A stretch of DNA of 64,000 nt from Clostridiales bacterium (GCA_015655075.1 JAATFT010000049.1:1-64000); one strand, 5' to 3'. Numbered from the stretch's first letter, positions 7,546 through 16,760 are shown. Made by a program: numbers and translations. The notes: generated by a model not told the origin, from the letters alone.

Positions 7546-8577
7546 TTGAAGGCTTTCGTAGCAGATAAAGATAAAAGATTGAAGATTGTTGAGATTCCTA
7601 AACCACATTTTAATGAAAAGCAAGCGCTGGTAAAGCTGATAGCAAACGGCATGTGCGGCTCTGATTTAAAGTTAATCCATCAGGAATTTAAAGGAATAAC
7701 TCCGGACCAATATCCGATTTTACTTGGACATGAAGGTGTTGGAGAAATTGCTGAGACTGGATCTCTGGTAAAAGGATTGAAAAAAGGCGATAAAGTACTT
7801 CTTCCATTTGTGGATGCGGATAAAGAACATTTGGGAGAGTATGGTTCGGGTTGGGGTGCGCTGTCGGAATACGCGGTGGTTAATGACGCCAAAGCATATC
7901 CGAAGGAACAGGTTCCTGAATTGGCGCTTGCCCAGAAAGTGCTGCCGGAGGATGTCGATCCGGTTGATGCGGTAATCATTGTTACATTCAGAGAAGTGCT
8001 GAGTGCTATAAAGTATTTTGGAATAAAAAAGGAAGATGCTGTGGTGGTATATGGGAGCGGCCCGGTAGCATTAACCTTTATTAAAATGATGAACCTTTTG
8101 GGAATAAACGATATTACGGCAATCGTGAGAAGCAAAATAAAAGCAGACAATGTTATGGCACATGGTGCGGCCCGTGCTTTGAACAGTAAGGAACAGGAGG
8201 TTACAGAAGAAGTACGCAGAATGCATCCGGACGGAGTGCCGTATGTTATTGATGCGGTCGGATCCGAAGAGATAATTAACGAAGCAATGGGGTTGATTTG
8301 TGACAGAGGAGAAATTCTTTGCTATGGGGTTCCGTCAACAGAAAAAATGACAATAGATTTCAGCAAAGCTAATTATAATTGGAAGATTAATTTTCAACAG
8401 ATGCCGAGAAAGGGTGAAGAAGCGGAGGTGCATGAGCAGGTCATGAATTGGATTCGTGCAGGAAAGCTTTGTATGAAGGAATTTATTTCGGATTATTTCG
8501 AATTTGAAGATGCGGTAGAAGCTTATCGGAAATTTGATAATAAAGAGATCCGGAAAAAAGGAATTATCGTATTTTAG
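7546..8577 (+). CDS. Zinc-type medium-chain alcohol/polyol dehydrogenase
   Basis: A 343-residue MDR-family NAD(P)-dependent dehydrogenase. The catalytic zinc site is suggested by MCGSDLK (residues ~36-42) and GHEGVGE (~64-70). The nucleotide-binding fold has VVYGSGPVALT at ~165-175. Unlike its cluster mate at 17795 it lacks the four-cysteine structural zinc loop. The start is TTG at 7546, downstream of GGAGGAGAGAAACAGGA; no better ATG exists. It is first in the operon and probably oxidises the incoming polyol or sugar to a keto sugar or lactone. The substrate is unknown. Confidence 0.82.
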   Translation: MKAFVADKDKRLKIVEIPKPHFNEKQALVKLIANGMCGSDLKLIHQEFKGITPDQYPILLGHEGVGEIAETGSLVKGLKKGDKVLLPFVDADKEHLGEYGSGWGALSEYAVVNDAKAYPKEQVPELALAQKVLPEDVDPVDAVIIVTFREVLSAIKYFGIKKEDAVVVYGSGPVALTFIKMMNLLGINDITAIVRSKIKADNVMAHGAARALNSKEQEVTEEVRRMHPDGVPYVIDAVGSEEIINEAMGLICDRGEILCYGVPSTEKMTIDFSKANYNWKINFQQMPRKGEEAEVHEQVMNWIRAGKLCMKEFISDYFEFEDAVEAYRKFDNKEIRKKGIIVF

Positions 8578-8634
8578 AAGTATTTTACTGCAATATCATT
8601 GCAGCTAAATAAATAATAAAGAGGAGAGGATGTT

Positions 8635-9411
8635 ATGGCAACATTAGAGAAGCTATTTTCTTTGCGAGGCAAGGTTGCAATTGTTACAGGCGGAGCCCAG
8701 GGCATTGGTAAAACTGTTGCAATGGCTATGGCGGAAGTCGGTGCAGATATTGTAATTTTCGATGTAAAGGAAGAGAAAGCAAGAGAGACCGCTAAGGAAA
8801 TCGCAGAGAAAACAGGCAGAAGAACGAAAGCGTTTATCGTAGATGTCACAAAGCCGGATCAGGTTGCTGATGCAATTGCAGAAGCGGGAGAAGCAATGGA
8901 AACCTTGGATCTGTTGTTTAACAATGCCGGAATTGCTATTCATAAACCAGCGCACAATGTTACTCCTGAGGAATGGCTTAGAGTAATTAATGTGAATTTA
9001 AACGGAATCTATTTTGTAGCTACAGAATTTGCAAGATATCTGGTAAAGAATCATAAGAAGGGAGCTATCTGTAATACGGCTTCTATGTCGGGGCATATTG
9101 TTAACTGGCCTCAGGAACAAGCGTCTTATAATGCATCAAAAGCAGGTGTCATTCAGCTTACGAAATCTTTGGCAGTCGAATATGTAATAGACGGTATTCG
9201 TGTAAACTGCATCAGCCCCGGATATATCTATACAGAATTAACCGGAACCATGAGAAAAGACTGGCAGGAAAGATGGATGGATATAACTCCTTATGGAAGA
9301 TACGGAAAGCCGGAAGAACTGGTAGGTGCAGTAATCTATCTGCTTTCTGATTCTGCTTCCTTTACATCCGGTGCAGACTTGATCATTGATGGATGCTATA
9401 CAGCGGTATAA
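8635..9411 (+). CDS. Short-chain dehydrogenase/reductase (sugar/polyol type)
   Basis: A 258-residue classical SDR. It has the cofactor motif GGAQGIGKT near residues 17-25, NNAG at ~98, a catalytic serine in TASMSG, YNASK (Tyr/Lys) at ~165 and the usual C-terminal TSGADLIIDGC. It resembles sorbose, arabinitol or gluconate dehydrogenases. GAGGAGAGGATGTT precedes the ATG. The gene follows the MDR dehydrogenase by 57 nt and likely interconverts keto and hydroxy forms of the same substrate. Confidence 0.85.
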   Translation: MATLEKLFSLRGKVAIVTGGAQGIGKTVAMAMAEVGADIVIFDVKEEKARETAKEIAEKTGRRTKAFIVDVTKPDQVADAIAEAGEAMETLDLLFNNAGIAIHKPAHNVTPEEWLRVINVNLNGIYFVATEFARYLVKNHKKGAICNTASMSGHIVNWPQEQASYNASKAGVIQLTKSLAVEYVIDGIRVNCISPGYIYTELTGTMRKDWQERWMDITPYGRYGKPEELVGAVIYLLSDSASFTSGADLIIDGCYTAV

Positions 9412-9451
9412 CCAAGAAGATGTTTTTACATAGAAAGGACTTGAAATAAAA

Positions 9452-10393
9452 ATGGGTAATATTTATAAAAAGGCAGAACAACCTACAATATATTTTATAG
9501 GGGTAACAACAGGCCAGTCTTCCATAATGAAAGTATTCCCGAAATGGGCAAAAGCCTTGGGGCTGAAAGACGCCGTCATTAAAGGCTTTGACTTTCTCCC
9601 TCATTCTTCAGGGGAATTATACCGTGAAGCGGTTGAATTTATTAAAAATGATCCGCTGTCCCATGGAGCGCTTGTTACTACGCATAAAATAGATTTATTT
9701 AATACCTGTAAGGATATATTTGATTATATTGATCCCTATGCAGAAAAACTGGGCGAGGTCTCATCCATTTCGAAGAAGGATGGAAAGCTTTGCGCACATG
9801 CAAAGGATCCTATTTCAAGCGGATTGGCATTGGAGAATTTTGTGCCGAATCATTATTGGACCGATTATGACGGCGATGTTCTTTTGCTGGGCGCAGGCGG
9901 AAGTTCTCTTGCGATGTCTATTTATTTTGCTCAGGAAAAATCAGGAGACAATGTGCCAAAGAAGATCATTATTGTAAACAGAAGCGTCCCCCGGCTGGAA
10001 TCGGCTAAAGCAATATTGGAGGGGATTAATCCCAGAATTAAATTTGAATTTGTTCATAATCCTACACCGGAAGACAATGATAAGACACTTGCAGGATTAA
10101 AACCGCATTCGTTAATTGTAAATGCTACAGGTCTGGGGAAGGATAGCCCTGGTTCGCCGCTTACAAACAGATGCGAATTTCCAAGGGACAGCCTGGTATG
10201 GGAAATTAACTATAGAGGAGATTTACTGTTTAAAGTTCAGGCCGAAGCTCAAAAGGAGAAAAAAAACCTCCATATCGAGGACGGCTGGATTTATTTTATC
10301 CATGGCTGGACTCAGATGATTTCCGAGGTATTTCATGTTGAAATTCAAGGCAAGATATTGGATGAGTTAAGCGAATTGGCAAAATGTAACTAG
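9452..10393 (+). CDS. Shikimate/quinate dehydrogenase-like protein
   Basis: A 313-residue protein of the shikimate dehydrogenase fold. The N-terminal substrate domain has TTHK (lysine at the catalytic position, ~75-78). The NAD(P) domain has GAGGSSLA (~145), NRSVPR and NATGLGKDSPGSPL. It is longer than AroE (about 270-290). It sits among sugar dehydrogenases, not aromatic genes, so a non-shikimate substrate is likely. Its TAG stop (10391-10393) coincides with the first bases of a 164-bp hairpin element, so the original C-terminus may have been altered. Confidence 0.75.
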   Translation: MGNIYKKAEQPTIYFIGVTTGQSSIMKVFPKWAKALGLKDAVIKGFDFLPHSSGELYREAVEFIKNDPLSHGALVTTHKIDLFNTCKDIFDYIDPYAEKLGEVSSISKKDGKLCAHAKDPISSGLALENFVPNHYWTDYDGDVLLLGAGGSSLAMSIYFAQEKSGDNVPKKIIIVNRSVPRLESAKAILEGINPRIKFEFVHNPTPEDNDKTLAGLKPHSLIVNATGLGKDSPGSPLTNRCEFPRDSLVWEINYRGDLLFKVQAEAQKEKKNLHIEDGWIYFIHGWTQMISEVFHVEIQGKILDELSELAKCN

Positions 10394-10554
10394 TACAACG
10401 TCCTGTAAATAACTATGCAAATTATCTGGCCTGATTTTCCTTATACAGCAATGGTCAAGCCTCGACGTAGCCCCACTACGCCTGCGTTTGTCCATCACTG
10501 TCTAAGAAAAATCATTCTCAGAAATTTGCCCGGTTATTTAGCGAACGTTGTACT
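10391..10554. mobile_element. 164-bp MITE-like hairpin element (type 2 ends)
   Basis: The terminal inverted repeats begin TAGTACAACG (10391) and end CGTTGTACTA (10554). The whole element can fold into one long imperfect hairpin with a CGTAGCCCCACTACG-like tip. The length equals the elements at 41715 and 51163, and the tip is similar, but the ends differ. It has no coding capacity. It separates two genes of the operon. Confidence 0.75.
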
Positions 10555-10571
10555 AGAGAGGAGCTGAAAAA

Positions 10572-11150
10572 ATGAATAATTTCAACTGGGACAGCAGCTT
10601 TATGGTAGATTTTGATACGTTTTCCGGAATTTCAAAAACAGCAAAAGCGACTCAGCGCAAACTTTCCCAAATGAAAGGTATGTTTTATGATGAAAAACTC
10701 ACAGATAAAATTTTGGAAAAGGAAGATCCGGTAATTTACGAGTTTTATGAATTGTGTTGTCCGGAACGTGCGGGAGATTTAGCATTTGGTACGACTATTC
10801 TCTATTCGGGCAAAGTCGGAAATGAGTATTATATGACCAAGGGGCATTTTCATACAATCATAGATACTGCCGAAGTGTACTATGCTTTGGATGGCGAGGG
10901 ATATATGGTAATGGAAAACCTGGAAGGTGATACCGTTGAAGTGAAAGTGTCAAAGGGGCAGGCGGTTTATGTACCCCGTGGATACGCACACAGGACAGTC
11001 AATACGGGAGATAAACCGCTGATTCTGTTCTTTACCTTTGCAGCCGATGCAGGACATGATTATGGAACGATTGAAACAAAGGGATACCATAAAATGGTTG
11101 TTGAAAAAAACGGAAAAGCGGCAATCATAGATAATCCGCATTGGAAATAG
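10572..11150 (+). CDS. Cupin-type (archaeal-type) glucose-6-phosphate isomerase
   Basis: A 192-residue cupin of the metal-dependent phosphoglucose isomerase family. The metal ligands are visible as GHFH (two His, ~94-97), the Glu of AEVYYALDGEG (~104) and the His of YAHRTVN (~142). It should interconvert aldose and ketose phosphates. GAGAGGAGCTGAAAAA precedes the ATG. In this cluster it may isomerise a pathway sugar phosphate other than glucose 6-phosphate. It ends 7 nt before the next gene. Confidence 0.85.
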   Translation: MNNFNWDSSFMVDFDTFSGISKTAKATQRKLSQMKGMFYDEKLTDKILEKEDPVIYEFYELCCPERAGDLAFGTTILYSGKVGNEYYMTKGHFHTIIDTAEVYYALDGEGYMVMENLEGDTVEVKVSKGQAVYVPRGYAHRTVNTGDKPLILFFTFAADAGHDYGTIETKGYHKMVVEKNGKAAIIDNPHWK

Positions 11151-11157
11151 GTGGGAC

Positions 11158-12111
11158 ATGAAAGAAATAGTGACGGTGCTTGGAACGATTAGAAAAGAGG
11201 ATATAGGGTTTTGCCAATGCCACGAGCATATTATGCTCAGCAAGGGAAAATCGTTTGAGGTGAATTCGGCTTTATGCCTGGATGATCTGGAAAAAAGCCT
11301 GAATGAGGTCAAACGTTATCGCCAGGCCGGAGGCAATACGATATTGGAAGCCCAGCCCGGCGGCTGTAATCGAATGGCGAAGGAGTTAAGATATATTTCG
11401 GAAGAATCAGGGGTAAATATCATTGCTGCAACAGGCTTTCATAAACTGATTTTCTATCCGGAGAACCATTGGATTTTTACGGCATCGCAGGAAGAGCTGG
11501 AAATGTTTTTTATCAGTGAATTGACAAATGGCATGTATACGGACGCTGATAATGGACTTCCTGTTCGTCGATGCAGTGCTAAGGCTGGTTTTATTAAAAC
11601 TGCACTTGATGTTGAAGAACTAACCTCGAGGTATAGGAAACTGTTTTCGGCAGCTGCCGGCGCCGCCATAAAGACCAACCGTTTTATTATGGTTCATATA
11701 GAACAAAATGCTGATTCGGAATTGCTTTTGGAATATCTGAAAGAAAAAGGATTAAAAACCGGAAATCTAATGTTTTGCCATATGGATCGGGCGTGTAAAG
11801 ACATAAATGTCCTGAAGAGGATGTTAAGTGCAGGAGTATATTTGGAGTTCGATACGATCGGAAGATTTAAGTACCATAGTGATGAACATGAGATTCATAT
11901 TATTAAAGAGCTGATATCCGGGGGCTATGAAGACCAATTGCTGTTTTCTCTGGATACAACAAGAACCCGTTTTAAGACGTATGATAATGCGGCGATAGGT
12001 CTTGATTATATACTGACGACTTTTATTCCTGAAATGAAGAAATCAGGTATTACCGAGGAGCAGATTGATAAGCTTTCAAATAAAAACTGCATCCGGTTTT
12101 TAACGGCATAA
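11158..12111 (+). CDS. Phosphotriesterase-family hydrolase, probable sugar lactonase
   Basis: A 317-residue TIM-barrel metal hydrolase. It has CHEHIML (HxH), a candidate carbamylated lysine in GFIKTALD, histidines in MVHIEQ and FCHMDR, and the final aspartate in FSLDTTRTR. Characterised relatives in gut and soil Firmicutes hydrolyse phosphorylated sugar lactones. In this cluster it would open a lactone made by one of the dehydrogenases. It starts 7 nt after the isomerase, so the two are translationally close. Confidence 0.78.
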   Translation: MKEIVTVLGTIRKEDIGFCQCHEHIMLSKGKSFEVNSALCLDDLEKSLNEVKRYRQAGGNTILEAQPGGCNRMAKELRYISEESGVNIIAATGFHKLIFYPENHWIFTASQEELEMFFISELTNGMYTDADNGLPVRRCSAKAGFIKTALDVEELTSRYRKLFSAAAGAAIKTNRFIMVHIEQNADSELLLEYLKEKGLKTGNLMFCHMDRACKDINVLKRMLSAGVYLEFDTIGRFKYHSDEHEIHIIKELISGGYEDQLLFSLDTTRTRFKTYDNAAIGLDYILTTFIPEMKKSGITEEQIDKLSNKNCIRFLTA

Positions 12112-12179
12112 TATCCGGCAGAAAAACCGCTATATATTTGACTTTACAATTATGGAACAGCTTTAAGAAAGGAGGAAAC

Positions 12180-12200
12180 GATATTGTATAGTACAATATC
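12180..12200 (+). promoter_or_regulatory. Hairpin between Shine-Dalgarno and start codon
   Basis: GATATTGTA and TACAATATC form a perfect 9-bp stem with a TAG loop. The strong site AAAGGAGG (about 12170-12177) lies ~32 nt before the ATG at 12210, too far unless this hairpin folds and shortens the path. It could also be an operator palindrome. Confidence 0.7.
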
Positions 12201-12209
12201 GCAAGAAAA

Positions 12210-12845
12210 ATGAATCAGACAATTTTATTACCACAACTTGAACAAAAGAAACTGGTTCCTGTTATAAAAATTGACCGGAAGGAGGATGCGGAGTTCCTTG
12301 CGGAAGCTCTTTGTGCCGGCGGACTCTTGGTTGCGGAAGTAACCTTCCGTACAACTGCGGCTGCGGCTTCGCTTAAACTTATGAAACGGCAATTTCCTGA
12401 CATGCTTGTAGGTGCAGGTACAATTGTCAATCTGGACCAGGCAAAAAGAGCATTTGAGGCCGGAGCAGCCTTTATTGTATCGCCGGGTGCCAGCCGTTCT
12501 GTTATAGAATTTGCAATTGACAATAAAATTCCGGTCTTTCCCGGAATATGTACGCCGACAGAGATTATGATCGGGATAGAATACGGATTGGAAGTAGTAA
12601 AATTCTTCCCGGCAATACAGTATGGCGGTATAGAGATGATAAAAACCTTAGCATCTGTATTTTCCGGTATTAGATTTATGCCGACGGGAGGCATTAATCA
12701 GAAAAATATAAAGGATTTTTTAGCTGTGAAAAGTGTTATTGCGTGCGGAGGCAGCTGGATGGTACCGGGCGATTTGATAAATCAGGGAAAATTTGATGAA
12801 ATTGAACGCCTGACTGCGGAGGCTGTTTCGCTTGTTAACAAGTAG
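12210..12845 (+). CDS. KDPG/KHG-type 2-keto-3-deoxy acid aldolase
   Basis: A 211-residue class I aldolase of the Eda family. It has VAEVTFRTTAA (proton-transfer Glu), GAGTI, the Schiff-base lysine in VVKFFPA (~132) and the phosphate-binding PTGGI. It would split a 2-keto-3-deoxy (phospho) sugar acid into pyruvate and an aldehyde. No sugar-acid dehydratase is seen in the cluster, so how its substrate forms is open. Translation start depends on a hairpin-spaced ribosome binding site (12180-12200). Confidence 0.85.
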   Translation: MNQTILLPQLEQKKLVPVIKIDRKEDAEFLAEALCAGGLLVAEVTFRTTAAAASLKLMKRQFPDMLVGAGTIVNLDQAKRAFEAGAAFIVSPGASRSVIEFAIDNKIPVFPGICTPTEIMIGIEYGLEVVKFFPAIQYGGIEMIKTLASVFSGIRFMPTGGINQKNIKDFLAVKSVIACGGSWMVPGDLINQGKFDEIERLTAEAVSLVNK

Positions 12846-12862
12846 GGAAAGGAGGCTTAAAT

Positions 12863-13816
12863 GTGAAAATATTAGTTACGCCTACTTCAATGCAGCCGGG
12901 TAAAGGGGATAAAGTATTACAGGCTTTAAGGGAGTTTAGTGATGACCTTGTATTTAACCCTTTGGGAAAACCCTTATCTGAAGACGAGTTAATCCCACTG
13001 CTTAAGGAGTGTGACGGGTATATTGCCGGCTTGGATAATATCACGAGGAAAGTGATCGACGCATGTCCTAAGCTCAAAGTCATTTCCAGATACGGCGTTG
13101 GATATGATCGTGTAGATATCGAAGCCGCAAAGGAAAAAGGGATTAAAGTAACGAATATACCTGGAGTAAATGCTGAGGCAGTTGGAGAACTGGCATTTGG
13201 ATTAATACTTACAATTGCAAGAAAAATTCCCTACTTGAACGACCAGACCAGGAAAGGCCTGTGGCCTCGGTCGTCCGGTATAGAATTAAAGGGAAGAACA
13301 ATAGGAATCATAGGACTGGGAGCAATTGGAAAAGTGGTTGCAAGATGCGCAAAAGGGTATGATATGAATGTAATTGCTTATGATCCGTTTATTAATGAAG
13401 AATATTGCCATAATAACAATATTGGTGTGAAAACTTTTGATGAGTTGATTGCGCAATCTGATTTTATAAGCCTGCATCTTCCGCTAACCGACCGGACAAA
13501 ACATATTATTAACAGAGAGTCTATTGCTAAAATGAAGGATGGAGCTATTATTGTAAATACATCAAGAGGCGGCATCGTTGATGAAGAAGCTGTTTATCAG
13601 GCGTTAAAGAGAGGCAAATTAGGTGGTCTTGGATTAGATGCTTTTGAAATAGAACCTCCGGGAAAATCTCCTTTGTTTGAATTGAGTAATGTTGTTGTAA
13701 CTCCGCATACAGGTGCGCATACGATGGAGGCTACGGATAATATGGCATATGCTTCAATCAGGAATTTAATAGACGCATTATGTGGAAATGATTGCATATA
13801 TGTGATAAATAATTAA
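12863..13816 (+). CDS. D-2-hydroxyacid dehydrogenase (phosphoglycerate dehydrogenase-like)
   Basis: A 317-residue NAD-dependent D-isomer 2-hydroxyacid dehydrogenase. It has the Rossmann motif GLGAIGKVVARC with a downstream acidic residue (AYDP), the catalytic Arg in NTSRGG, and Glu and His in TPHTGAHT. It lacks the ACT domain of longer SerA proteins. The start is GTG at 12863 after AAAGGAGG; the overlapping ATG at 12861 runs straight into TGA. It may oxidise or reduce a hydroxy acid intermediate next to the aldolase. Confidence 0.82.
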   Translation: MKILVTPTSMQPGKGDKVLQALREFSDDLVFNPLGKPLSEDELIPLLKECDGYIAGLDNITRKVIDACPKLKVISRYGVGYDRVDIEAAKEKGIKVTNIPGVNAEAVGELAFGLILTIARKIPYLNDQTRKGLWPRSSGIELKGRTIGIIGLGAIGKVVARCAKGYDMNVIAYDPFINEEYCHNNNIGVKTFDELIAQSDFISLHLPLTDRTKHIINRESIAKMKDGAIIVNTSRGGIVDEEAVYQALKRGKLGGLGLDAFEIEPPGKSPLFELSNVVVTPHTGAHTMEATDNMAYASIRNLIDALCGNDCIYVINN

Positions 13817-14001
13817 AATTTAAATTACTACTTTTTACACATTGAATGATAAGATTCTTCAATCGAATTTATACATATGTTATAATATATTTGCTGGCGA
13901 TATATCATTGTAATGCTAAAACATATAGTAATCATTTGATTTCGAGTTGAAATTGTATAAATTGCATAGTATTATTGCAAATGCATATTAAGTATTATGA
14001 T

Positions 14002-14021
14002 ATTATGTTACTACAAAACAA
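14002..14021 (+). promoter_or_regulatory. Putative operator, copy 2
   Basis: ATTATGTTACTACAAAACAA matches the site at 7466 in 19 of 20 positions and lies 40 nt before the transporter genes. The shared site ties catabolic and transport operons into one regulon. The rest of the 13817-14061 gap is AT-rich with no gene. Confidence 0.6.
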
Positions 14022-14061
14022 TGTATCAAAAACTATAAAGAATGTTTAGGAGGATTGAAAG

Positions 14062-15177
14062 ATGAAAAAAAGTTTAGTATCGTCACTTCTGGTTATGGTG
14101 ATGATAGCATCACTGGTAGGCTGCGGCTCCAAGAGTGAATCCAGCGGCAGCGATACAACAACCGGAACAACAACGGCACCGACAGAAACGGTAGCATCAG
14201 ATGCTTCGTCATCAGATCAGATTAATGTTGGATTTGCGATTAAGACGCAGGATTCCCCTTACTTTGTTGCATTGGTTGACGCAGTTAATAAATATGCGAC
14301 GGCTGAAGGCTGGAAAGTGACTGTTTTGGATGCAAACGGTGATACTACGAAAGAAGCAGAGAATATGGAAACGTTGATTTCTCTGGGCATGGATTTAATT
14401 TTCTTAGATTGTATTGATCCGTCTGCCTGTGTTCCCAGTATTAATGCAGCAGCAGCCGCAGGAATTGGTGTCATCAATATTGACAGTGGTGTTGATGAAG
14501 ACGCTGACAACATCACAACCGTTTATTCCAACAACAAACAAAATGGCAGATTAGTTGGAATGGAATATGCTAAGAAAATGGGTGATGCTCCTATTAAAGC
14601 TATCGTCTTAAGCGGTGTTAAGGGCAATATTGCCGGTCAGGAGAGAAGAGAAGGACTTTTCTGCGGCATCATTGAAGGAAAAACCGGAATGAGCGAAGAG
14701 GATGCATGGAAAGCAGCAGCAGCGTTCAATGAGGATTTAACCTCAAAAGGTAAGGTAACAAACGAGGAAGCAAACTTTTCAGTGGTTGGTCAAGGCTGGG
14801 GTAACTGGACAGAGGAAGACGGTTTAACAGCAGCAGAAGATTTAATAACTGCAAACCAGGATATAACAACAGTATTAGGTGAGAATGACCAGATGTTATT
14901 TGGTGCCATGACAGCTTTGGATAATGCGGGTATCACAGGAGTTGATATTGTGGCTGCAGCCGACGGTGCTAAGGCAGCATATGATTTGATTAAGGAAGGT
15001 ACATACTTTTCAACCGGAGAGAACAGCCCTTATAAGGTAGCACAGCTGGGAGTTCAGATTGCCAAGGACATTTTAGTAAACGGAAAAGATCCGAAAAGCT
15101 ATGATGCTGTTACAATGACAGAAGCGGCTGCCGTAACTGCTGATAATGTCGATGAGCACTATGATTTTGGCTTCTAA
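14062..15177 (+). CDS. Sugar ABC transporter substrate-binding lipoprotein (ribose-type)
   Basis: A 371-residue type I periplasmic-binding protein. A signal peptide with lipobox LVGCGSK puts the lipid-attached Cys near residue 21. A Ser/Thr-rich linker follows, then the two-lobe sugar-binding fold beginning INVGFAIKTQDSPYF. It captures a sugar outside the membrane for the ATPase and permease encoded next. GTTTAGGAGG precedes the ATG. A stem-loop after the gene (15205-15232) would favour more binding protein than membrane parts. The ligand cannot be read from sequence. Confidence 0.9.
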   Translation: MKKSLVSSLLVMVMIASLVGCGSKSESSGSDTTTGTTTAPTETVASDASSSDQINVGFAIKTQDSPYFVALVDAVNKYATAEGWKVTVLDANGDTTKEAENMETLISLGMDLIFLDCIDPSACVPSINAAAAAGIGVINIDSGVDEDADNITTVYSNNKQNGRLVGMEYAKKMGDAPIKAIVLSGVKGNIAGQERREGLFCGIIEGKTGMSEEDAWKAAAAFNEDLTSKGKVTNEEANFSVVGQGWGNWTEEDGLTAAEDLITANQDITTVLGENDQMLFGAMTALDNAGITGVDIVAAADGAKAAYDLIKEGTYFSTGENSPYKVAQLGVQIAKDILVNGKDPKSYDAVTMTEAAAVTADNVDEHYDFGF

Positions 15178-15204
15178 CAGTAATAACTAAAATGACATAA
15201 TATA

Positions 15205-15232
15205 AAGATCCTCCTTAATTGAGGGGGGTCTT
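15205..15232 (+). terminator. Intra-operon stem-loop after binding-protein gene
   Basis: AAGATCCTCC pairs with GGGGGGTCTT (10 bp including G-U pairs). A weak CT-rich tail follows instead of a full T-run, fitting partial termination or mRNA protection between the binding protein and ATPase genes. Confidence 0.65.
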
Positions 15233-15262
15233 CTATATATTGAATTTAAAGGAGTCGGTCAC

Positions 15263-16756
15263 ATGCATGAGGAATATAAAATTGAAATGAGAGATATTGC
15301 AAAGCATTTTGGCGGTGTAAAGGCATTAAATAATGTTTCATTAAAAATAAAAAAGGGTGAAATTCATGCGCTGATTGGCGAAAACGGCGCGGGAAAGTCA
15401 ACATTAATGAAAATTCTATCCGGTGCATATCAAAAGGATGGAGGCCAGATTTTCGTTAATGGGAAGGAAGTTAAAATTACGTCTCCCAAGGATTCGAAAG
15501 ATTTGAGGATAGCTGTTATATACCAGGAATTTATGCTGGCTCCAGATTTAACGGTGGCCGAGAATATATCAATTGATAATTTGGCAAACAGCGGAGCTTT
15601 TATAAACTGGAAATGGTTAAAGAAAATTGCAAGTAGCCACCTGACAAAACTGGGGTTCTGTGATATTGATCCGGGAGTAAGAGTAGGAACTTTAAGTATC
15701 GCATACCAGCAAATTGTTGAAATATGCAAGTGCCTGACAAGAAACGCAGATGTAATCGTTTTTGATGAGCCTACGGCGGTTCTGACATTTACTGAAATTG
15801 AAAAGCTGTTTGCAATTATTCGAAAACTAAAATCCGAAGGCGTCAGCATTATTTATATCTCACACCGTATAGACGAAATATTTGAATTAAGTGACAACAT
15901 TACGGTATTAAAGGATGGCGGATATGTAGATACGGTACCTACCTCGTCAATTACAAAGGAAATGCTGGTCAGTATGATGGTAGGAAGGAAAATCACGCAG
16001 ATGTTTCCGGAAAGAAATGCAAAAATCGGAAAGGAAATACTGAAAGTAGAAAAATTAAATGCTGGTAAATTAGTACAGGATGTAAGCTTTCGTGTAAGGG
16101 AAGGAGAGATACTCGGATTTAGCGGCTTAGTCGGCGCGGGCAGAACGGAAACAATGAGAGCAATCTTTGGCGCTGATAAAATAGATTCAGGAAAAGTGAT
16201 TTATTTTGGAAAAGAGGTACGCTTCAAACATCCCAGTGAGGCAATCAAAAACGGATTTGGATTCCTTTCAGAGGACAGAAAAGTGGAAGGCTTATTATTG
16301 GAACAGAGCATCAGGATGAATACAACGCTTGCTTCAATGCATAAGGTTAAAAACAAACTGGATATTATTAACCATAAAAAAGAAAAAAAATATGTGAAGG
16401 AGCTATTGCGGAGCCTTAATACAAAATATAGCTCAACAGAGAATAATGTAAATAGCCTAAGCGGCGGAAACCAGCAGAAGATTGCACTGTCAAAATGGAT
16501 TTCGGCAGACTGTAAATGCATCGTATTCGATGAACCGACTCGTGGCGTTGATGTTGGCGCTAAAACAGAAATATATAAGATTATGAACAATCTGGCAGAG
16601 CAAGGAGTGGGAATTATCATGATTTCTTCTGAAATGACAGAAATCAGCGGTATGTGTGACAGAGTTATCGTTATGCGACAGGGTAGAATCAGCGGTGAGC
16701 TTGATAAGGAATTGATAACAGAAAACTCGCTAATAAAATATGCAATGGGGGTATAA
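15263..16756 (+). CDS. Sugar ABC transporter ATP-binding protein (RbsA/MglA type)
   Basis: A 497-residue tandem ABC ATPase. Domain 1 has GENGAGKST and VFDEPTAVLT. Domain 2 has a degenerate P-loop (GLVGAGRTE), the signature LSGGNQQK and VFDEPTRGVDVG. This two-domain build is characteristic of ribose/galactose-type importers. It powers uptake with the permease that follows 4 nt later. Confidence 0.92.
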   Translation: MHEEYKIEMRDIAKHFGGVKALNNVSLKIKKGEIHALIGENGAGKSTLMKILSGAYQKDGGQIFVNGKEVKITSPKDSKDLRIAVIYQEFMLAPDLTVAENISIDNLANSGAFINWKWLKKIASSHLTKLGFCDIDPGVRVGTLSIAYQQIVEICKCLTRNADVIVFDEPTAVLTFTEIEKLFAIIRKLKSEGVSIIYISHRIDEIFELSDNITVLKDGGYVDTVPTSSITKEMLVSMMVGRKITQMFPERNAKIGKEILKVEKLNAGKLVQDVSFRVREGEILGFSGLVGAGRTETMRAIFGADKIDSGKVIYFGKEVRFKHPSEAIKNGFGFLSEDRKVEGLLLEQSIRMNTTLASMHKVKNKLDIINHKKEKKYVKELLRSLNTKYSSTENNVNSLSGGNQQKIALSKWISADCKCIVFDEPTRGVDVGAKTEIYKIMNNLAEQGVGIIMISSEMTEISGMCDRVIVMRQGRISGELDKELITENSLIKYAMGV

Positions 16757-16760
16757 CCAA

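Noticed and set aside
12180-12200. Palindrome as an excision footprint of the 10391-type MITE (both contain TAGTACAA)
   Set aside because: Joined MITE ends would give one more base and the flanks do not match; the hairpin-spacer explanation is simpler.
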